From the NCBI GenBank assembly GCA_006384855.1, contig VCJN01000812.1, positions 62,001-126,000 of the forward strand: a stretch of DNA of 64,000 nucleotides, written 5' to 3'. The position numbers were made by a program, and so were the translations under genes. Source of the stretch: Tetraselmis striata (lineage: Eukaryota; Chlorophyta; Chlorodendrophyceae; Chlorodendrales; Chlorodendraceae). The notes below the pieces were generated by a model, which had not been told where the DNA came from, did not search any database, and saw nothing but the letters and a program-made list of their open reading frames with translations. This document shows, in pieces, positions 57,811 through 64,000 of the stretch (within the stretch, counting starts at the first letter, position 1; each line of letters starts with the position of its first letter).

Positions 57811-58410
57811 CACTGTGAGATTCAGATGTGACGTAAATGTGCCCTACTGGTGACGAACGACGACATACGGGGACGATACGGGACGGACGAGGGACGTGGA
57901 TTTCATACCCAGTAGCGACGACTATCGCGCGCGACCTGTAAAGTACTATATGAATTTCTCGTTTCCATAATTTCATCAAATTGATATGCGCACGCGGGCT
58001 CGCGTGTCGCCCGCCGACGCGGAGCACCCGGGCTAAGTACAGGCGGATGTACGCACTCATTGCACATCGCCGCACATCGCTGACCGCACATCGCTGACCG
58101 CTGACCCCGCGGTGTGCCGCGATGTGCGGCACGACGGGCGGAGGTGTGGGCGGATGTAGGTGGTACGGTAGGTGGTAGGCGGTAGGTGGTGTTCGTAGGT
58201 GCGCGTTTTAATGCAGCCGCCCTAACTGCTGATGATTGTGTAACGCCCCAGCACGCGCATGAAGTACGGGGTCGCCTCACGGTCACCGCCGCTCACCGTT
58301 GAATCAAGCGCGGACAGCCGCGCACTCGCATCTGTGTTGCCTGCCGGTGGTGGGTTACATCCACCCCAACTCTCAACCCCCCCCCCCGCCCCCCGCGCGC
58401 GGCAGCAGGC

Positions 58411-58827
58411 ATGCCGGCAAAGGGATGGATAGCGAGTGTGTCGAAGGTTGGCGTGTACACATGCAAGCACTGCCACGGCATCGTGACGGGTAGTAGTGAA
58501 AGGACGGCGCGAGAGCGGCACTTCCGGAAATACCCGAACTGTAGCCACTCGTTGAAGCGTGCGGCTAAGTTGCGCCGCAAGGCCGCCTTATCACAACCAG
58601 CAGCAGCAGGGGCGGCAGCAGCAGCAGCAGCAACAGCAGCAACAAGCGCGGCAGCAGGAGTAGCTGCAGCCGTCGGAAACGGCCCGCCGGCGCCGGTCTC
58701 GGACGACGGCGGCTCGAAGGTGGACGATGTGATGGGCGTGGGGGAGGACCCCGTTGGCGAAGACGGTATGGACATCGACGCGCCTGCGTGGCCGCCGGCG
58801 GGCGTCGAACCCGCGATGAGGGCGTGA
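58411..58827 (+). CDS. BED-like zinc-finger protein, CACTA copy 2
   Basis: 138 codons, same as 21767-22183 with about three substitutions (KVGVYTCKHCHGIVTG; an Ala to Pro change and an Arg to Trp change). The Tudor-like segment follows at 58824-59009. Confidence 0.5.
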   Translation: MPAKGWIASVSKVGVYTCKHCHGIVTGSSERTARERHFRKYPNCSHSLKRAAKLRRKAALSQPAAAGAAAAAAATAATSAAAGVAAAVGNGPPAPVSDDGGSKVDDVMGVGEDPVGEDGMDIDAPAWPPAGVEPAMRA

Positions 58828-59270
58828 TATGGAAAGGCGATCCCGGCGACTTCTACATGAAGGTCATCGCCAAGAAGTTCCGGGGAGTATGGCACTACGG
58901 CGTGATAACCGGCGTCGTTACCGAGTGGGTGTTGGAGGACTACGGCGGGGCGACCCAGTGGCGCGCTGTTTTCGAGGACGGTGACATTGTGGACCTTCTG
59001 CGTTCAGAGGTGAGTGGGCCCGGCCTGTGTGCTGGTGGCACCACTCACCTGCGGTTGTATGGAATCACACGCACCCACCCGGTCGGCGTGGCAGGTTGTG
59101 GAGGCTATGGCGGCTGCCCAGGAGCACCCCACTGTGGATGCGGACGGGGAGGCTCGCTTGGTAACCGTCCATCAAGGCGATGACTTGTCCAGTGAATCAC
59201 GCACCTTGCCCGGCGTGCGTTCAACACAACCCGGCTGGCGGAGGCCAAGCAGAACACTGGCTGCCATGGC

Positions 59271-59816
59271 GTGTGCCATGTGCATGTGGTCCTGGGCTAT
59301 GTCAACATGATCAACCTCTTCCCCCTCGCGCCGTTCCACCTGTTTTTTTTTGGCTTGGGAAGGGACTTCTGGAGGAAATTTGTCACCGTGCAGGGCCACA
59401 TTGGATTCCGAGCTATGAAGCAGGAAGACCGGCGCCAGGCTTTAGTCCCGATACCCAGCAACTTTGAACGCGGGTTGCGCCCTTCGTTTGCAGTGTCCAA
59501 GAATCGAAAGGTAACCCCCCCCCCCCCCCCCCCGGGCGTGGGCGTGGGCGTGGGCGTGGGCGTGACGGCATTCCCCTCCATGACTGCAGGGTCAGGCAAG
59601 GTGACGGTGCAGTCCGGCTGGGTTATGGAGGACTGCTTGCACCACATGGAAACGTTTTCCATTCTTAACGCCGGTCCGCTGCTCGAGGAGGCCCGGGTGA
59701 AGGCGATCATGACCGAGAAGGAGCTTCGCGTCCCTAGGCGGTGCTTGGGCACATGTACAAGCGCATGCAAGGAGCTGCGTGGTTCGTCACGCGGTGGGGG
59801 TTGCAGAATGTGGTGA
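59271..59816 (+). CDS. Transposase-like ORF, CACTA copy 2
   Basis: 181 codons in one open frame, because its C run has 19 C where copy 1 has 18. It contains FHLFFFGLGRDFWRKFV, VQGHIGFRAMKQEDRRQALV, then after the poly-Pro/Gly-Val stretch SGWVMEDCLHHMETFSI and EEARVKAIMTEKELR. The frame then changes near 59746 as in copy 1, so the real protein probably uses introns or both copies share an old lesion. Confidence 0.4.
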   Translation: MCHVHVVLGYVNMINLFPLAPFHLFFFGLGRDFWRKFVTVQGHIGFRAMKQEDRRQALVPIPSNFERGLRPSFAVSKNRKVTPPPPPPGVGVGVGVGVTAFPSMTAGSGKVTVQSGWVMEDCLHHMETFSILNAGPLLEEARVKAIMTEKELRVPRRCLGTCTSACKELRGSSRGGGCRMW

Positions 59817-59879
59817 CGGAGGAGGACGGCCCCGAGCGCAAGGCGCAGGTGGACGCGCTCACTAGGGAGGGGAGGACTC

Positions 59880-60390
59880 GATACCCCGCGCGGCGCCAAG
59901 GCGCGGCGGCCGGGGCAGCGCGGCGCCAAGGCGCGGCGGCCGGGGCAGCGCGGCGCCAAGGCGCGGCGACCGGGGCAGCGCGGCGCCAAGGCGCGGCGGC
60001 CGGGGCAGCGCGGCGCCAAGGCGCGGCGGCCGGGGCAGCGCGGCGCCAAGGCGCGGCGGCCGGGGCAGCGCGGCGCCAAGGCGCGGCGGCCGGGGCAGCG
60101 CGGCGCCAAGGCGCGGCGGCCGGGGCAGCGCGGCGCCAAGGCGCGGCGGCCGGGGCAGCGCGGCGCCAAGGCGCGGCGGCCGGGGCAGCGCGGCGCCAAG
60201 GCGCGGCGGCCGGGGCAGCGCGGCGCCAAGACAGCGGCGGCCGGGGCAGCGCGGCGCCAAGACAGCGGCGGCCGGGGCAGCGCGGCGCCAAGACAGCGGC
60301 GGCCGGGGCAGCGCGGCGCCAAGACAGCGGCGGCCGGGGCAGCGCGGCGCCAAGACAGCGGCGGCCGGGGCAGCGCGGCGCCAAGACAGC
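59880..60390 (+). repeat. Expanded minisatellite in CACTA copy 2, 30-bp units then 31-bp units
   Basis: About eleven 30-bp units are followed by about five 31-bp units in which AAGGCGCGG has become AAGACAGCGG. All frames stay open across it. Confidence 0.95.
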
Positions 60391-61334
60391 GCATAGAGCG
60401 GAATCGGCGGAAAGGGATGCATTACAAGCTGTGGACGGCAGCCGCTGAAAACTATGCGGTCATGCCGCAACAACCCCAGCACTGGCTTCTGGATACCTCT
60501 GATCTGGCTGACGGCGGCGGGCTGCGGGATGCAGGGCCGCATGACTGAGGTGGCGGTGCTGGTGAGCCCGCAGAGTCTGCATGCGGCGGAGGCGGCGCAG
60601 CCGCATAGGCACTAGACAATGCTCTGAAGCGAGCCCCAATTGTCTGCCCAGCGCCTGCCCCAATGTAACGCACCAGCTTGGCAGCAATTGGCAGCTCTTT
60701 TGCCCCCCCCCTCCACCCCACAGACACACTACCAATACCAGTTTCTCATCCCGGCGGGCAGTTGATGCGTATACCCAGGCTTGTGCGTACGCGGTGCGGG
60801 GGGGGGGGGGGGGGGGGGGATCACTATAGCTAAGCTAGTGATGTGAGATATGAGTGCAGCAACAGATATTGTGCAAGATATTATACGATGGCATGCAAGC
60901 GGGTCCCCGCTCTTCCACAATCATTGGCCCTGCTCCCTCTTGCCCCGCCCCCGGTGCCCTTTAGCTGCTCTCAGCATCCCGAGTGGGATGGGCGGGGCAG
61001 CGGTTGCTACCGAGTGAGGCGTAGCATCGTTTGCAGTAGCAACGCAGCCTTTCCGGTGTGACGCCGCCTGGATGTAACCCAGCAGTACGCGCAAAGTGCA
61101 AGTGCAAGCTGCTGATGGCGGGGATCCCGCGCGGGGGGGGGGGGGGGGGGGGGGCAGCGGCTGTGGGATAGGCGCGGCAGCGGTTGCTACAGAGTGAGGC
61201 GTCGCATTGTTTGCAGTAGCAACGCAGCCTTTCCGGTTGCATAGTGTGACGCAGCCTGGATGTAACCCAGCAGTACGCGCAAAGTGCAAGTTTTACACGT
61301 CCGTGTGCCCCACCCAATGACATTGCGCCCGACC

Positions 61335-62036
61335 TCACTGACGGCATGTCTCGCTCTCCTTCAGCTCCTGGGCCGTCCGCCGCCTCACCCTGCGCACCCT
61401 ACCAGCCGCGCGTGCCTTCTCGGAAGCCTCACACACGGCGGCGCGAGTCGCGTCGTGGAACGCGTCCCTGACATGGCGGAACTCCGCCCTCACCGTGGCC
61501 GTGGTCGGGCAGGGGACTGCCCGCTGATGGGTCGCCATGCATGGGTACTTGGGGCCGCACAAAGCCGGGGTGCCGTCGCAGCAACACTCCCAGTCCGTCC
61601 GTTGGCCGCAGTCCACGCATGACGGGCGTCCGGCCAGGACACGCACATGATAGTGCATGTGGCCGCCTCCCGCCACTGCTCGTAGTGCTCCGGTCAACAT
61701 GGCGACGAGCAAGTCGGCATGTCCCGCAGGTGGCTGCGGGGCGGGTGGCGCGAGCGCAGCCTCGCTCGCCTCGACAACCCCCTCAGCCCGATCAGTCGCC
61801 TCGACCACGGCCTCCTCCGCCTCCTGACGCGGCGCACCAGGCGCCTCATCGTCGCCTGGCAGGGCGTCCCCCCCCGCAACGGCGCCGTCGGCGGTGGCCG
61901 ACGCCGTCGTGGCGGGGTGTTGTGAGGAGGTGGCCCTAGACATAGGTGGGGCCGGCACCGCCATGTGTTGCTCCACATTCGGTGCGGTTCCTGACGCGAC
62001 AGCTCCGTCGCACCAGTACCGGCGCCGGCACCCCAC
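61335..62036 (-). CDS. Conserved minus-strand Cys-rich ORF, CACTA copy 2
   Basis: Same 233-codon ORF as 24363-25064, with a few substitutions (for example H to N and K to V) and the CVDCGQRTDWECC cluster intact. Confidence 0.4.
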   Translation of the reverse strand: MGCRRRYWCDGAVASGTAPNVEQHMAVPAPPMSRATSSQHPATTASATADGAVAGGDALPGDDEAPGAPRQEAEEAVVEATDRAEGVVEASEAALAPPAPQPPAGHADLLVAMLTGALRAVAGGGHMHYHVRVLAGRPSCVDCGQRTDWECCCDGTPALCGPKYPCMATHQRAVPCPTTATVRAEFRHVRDAFHDATRAAVCEASEKARAAGRVRRVRRRTAQELKESETCRQ

Positions 62037-62264
62037 GCACGCCTGCTGGGCTTACCGCCAACCGGCATGTTTCCTTTGGGAGGCGGTTCATCCGCGTCGG
62101 AGGTGAGCGGCGGTGCCTGTGTGGGTGTGGATACTGCCCGGCCATTAGGGCTCCCGCCGCCTGTCGCTCCGCCGACCCACGCCGCGGCGTGTGCTGCGCC
62201 CCGCATAGTCGCCTCGAATATAATATACATGACGCGGGGACGGGGGGGGATTCGTGCGTTTCGT

Positions 62265-62567
62265 ATGTCGGCGGAAAGGCGTGCGAAGCTGCGGCTGGCG
62301 AAGGTGGTGGAAGTAAGCGTGGCGGCGTCGGCGGCGTATTCCCGTGCGTGCATGCGTGCGCAACCCCGCGGCAGCAAGCGCCGGACTCGGCGTGTGCCAG
62401 CGGCAGAGCTGCGAAGCCATGGACACGGTACGGGATGCCAAGTCTGGCTAAGCAACTGCCGAGGCTGGCGGCTTAACCCCCATGTCCGGCGGTTGAGGGA
62501 CGGAAAGTGCGTAGAAGTTGATCGGGAAAGCGGGCATATAAGCCTGGCTGTGCTAGGTTCCTATTAA
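62265..62567 (+). CDS. Small basic ORF, CACTA copy 2
   Basis: Counterpart of 25293-25595, with a Tyr to Ser change. Function unknown. Confidence 0.25.
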   Translation: MSAERRAKLRLAKVVEVSVAASAAYSRACMRAQPRGSKRRTRRVPAAELRSHGHGTGCQVWLSNCRGWRLNPHVRRLRDGKCVEVDRESGHISLAVLGSY

Positions 62568-62819
62568 GTAATGGCGGTTTGTGCTAAGTAATTCTTAGGG
62601 GTAGACCATGCAGCGCAGGTAGGGGGGCGGTATAAATGAGGCCGGGCACATATACTGCTCCACGAAACGACACTGTCGCACGTGTTGAATAGACGCCCCC
62701 CCCCCCCCCCCCCCCCCCCCGCCGGGTCGGCCCGCCGGGTCGGCCCGCCGACCCGCCACGGCATGTAATATCTGTCATGCATCGCCGGGGTATGTGTGAG
62801 TGGATGCCCCGCCGCCACA

Positions 62820-62850
<31 letters not shown>

Positions 62851-63008
62851 ATTTACACTTGTGCACTCATAAAGTTTGGGCTGGTTTCGGAGCAATACAT
62901 GTACGTATGTATATACATACAATGGAACGTAGGACCTGCGCGGAAAGAGGGGGGGCTGGCGGAATGCGTTGGGGGTGCGTAGAGTAGCGTGTTGGTGAGA
63001 TTCGGGGT

Positions 63009-64000
63009 GCATCGGACGCCGGATGCCCATCCACCCAGCGTAAAAGACGCCTACGTAATATTCACACTATATATATTCACACGCAAATGTGTGAAAACCG
63101 GACATTCCGTGCCGGATGGGTGGGAATACGGCGTCCGATGCAGCCAAAACCCTAGCAACACGCTATTCTATGCACCGCCAATGCACTCCGCCAGCACCGC
63201 CTCATTCTCTGTCGATTTCGAAAACGCCTTCACATTACCCACCGCTAATTGCAATTGCCACCGTGTAATGTTGTCACGATGTGCGCACACAACAACACTT
63301 ACTACCGGTTCCGACGCGGATGGAGGCGAGGCTTGCGGAGTGCGTTGGGGGTGCGTAGAGTAGCGTGCTGCAAATAATTGGGGTGCATCGGACGCCGGAT
63401 ACCCACCCACCCGGCGTAAAAGACGCGTAATATTCACACTTTATTAACACACAAATGTGTGAAAACCGGACATTCCGTGCCGGATGGGTGGGAATACGGC
63501 GTCCGATGCAGCCAAAACCCCAGCAACACGCTATTCTGTGCACCGCCAATGCACTCCGCCAGCACCGCCACATTCTCCGTCGATTTCGAAAACGCCTTCA
63601 CATTGTCCACCGCTAATTGCAATTGCCACCGTGTAATGTTGTCACGATGTGCGCACACAACAACACTTACTACCGGTTCCGACGCGGATGGAGGCGAGGC
63701 TTGCGGAGTGCGTTGGGGGTGCGTAGAGTAGCGTGCTGCAAATAATTGGGGTGCATCGGACGCCGGATGCCCATCCACCCGGCGTAAAAGACGCGTAATA
63801 TTCACACTGCTTTATTAACACACAAATGTGTGAAAACCGGACATTCCGTGCCGGATGGGTGGGAATACGGCGTCCGATGCAGCCAAAACCCCAGCAACAC
63901 GCTATTATGTGCACCGCCAATGCACTCCGCCAGCACCGCCTCATTCTCTGTCGATTTCGAAAACGCCTTCACATTATCCACCGCTAATAATTGCAATTGC
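63009..64000 (+). repeat. Hairpin-bearing tandem units in CACTA copy 2
   Basis: Units begin at 63009, 63385 and 63753, with periods of 376 and 368 bp. Each has the GCATCGGACGCC ... GGCGTCCGATGC inverted repeat. The array runs off the window. Confidence 0.9.

Larger units (their letters stand above)
57811..64000 (+). mobile_element. Second CACTA-like transposon copy, right end beyond the window
   Basis: It begins with the same 22-bp terminal repeat as copy 1 (CACTGTGAGATTCAG...) and follows it closely for over 6 kb. CCA precedes it at 57808-57810, the expected 3-bp duplication. Differences from copy 1: a longer minisatellite (59880-60390), three or more hairpin units (from 63009), altered homopolymer lengths, and scattered substitutions. 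It interrupts a LINE fragment. Confidence 0.88.

Noticed and set aside
59297-60394. 365-codon minus-strand ORF rich in Arg/Pro/Ala
   Set aside because: Mostly the minisatellite read backwards, open in every frame.

Overview
The window looks like nuclear DNA of a green alga (core chlorophyte). The support is high GC, intron-rich genes, a plant-type LRR protein, a plastid-type polyketide-cyclase-like (SRPBCC) protein, a TGTAA motif suited to algal polyadenylation after one gene, and many long G/C homopolymer runs in introns. Three host genes were resolved by eye, with splice phases that agree at every junction. The rest is transposons, tandem repeats and noncoding DNA. Exon borders are read by eye, not computed.

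Layout. (1) 89-15075, minus: one very large secreted protein gene, cut by the left edge. In order it has a signal peptide, a PAN/Apple-like Cys domain, an LRR cap, roughly 60 plant-type LRRs, then at least 12 copies of an unrecognised domain, most carried on their own phase 1-1 exons. (2) 15859-30559, minus: a young Ty1/copia element with near-identical 482-bp LTRs and a 5-bp target duplication. It carries a cytosine-5 DNA methyltransferase domain ahead of its protease. A 7.35-kb CACTA-like DNA transposon (21167-28516) sits inside it. (3) 30560-32009: old diverged repeats. (4) 32010-42886, plus: a Ty3/gypsy element that also carries a C5-methyltransferase-like domain, and a PHD finger after its integrase. 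(5) 42887-45638: degenerate tandem repeats with AACGAT/ATCGTT palindromes. (6) 45639-48817, minus: a tyrosine-recombinase element with split direct repeats. (7) 49431-52987, plus: an F-box/LRR gene of seven exons (459 aa). (8) 53287-54640, minus: a seven-exon SRPBCC gene (240 aa), tail-to-tail with gene 7. (9) 54641-56989: no gene seen. (10) 56990-57810, minus: a LINE 3' fragment, cut by (11) a second CACTA copy from 57811 past the right edge.

Most striking: two unrelated LTR retrotransposons about 1.5 kb apart each carry a cytosine-5 methyltransferase-like domain, in different places in their polyproteins. In one window this suggests that TE-encoded DNA methylation is a recurrent theme in this genome. 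The second theme is repeat expansion as protein evolution: the domain array of the secreted protein contains a fresh 1,289-bp unequal-crossover duplication with a chimeric exon.
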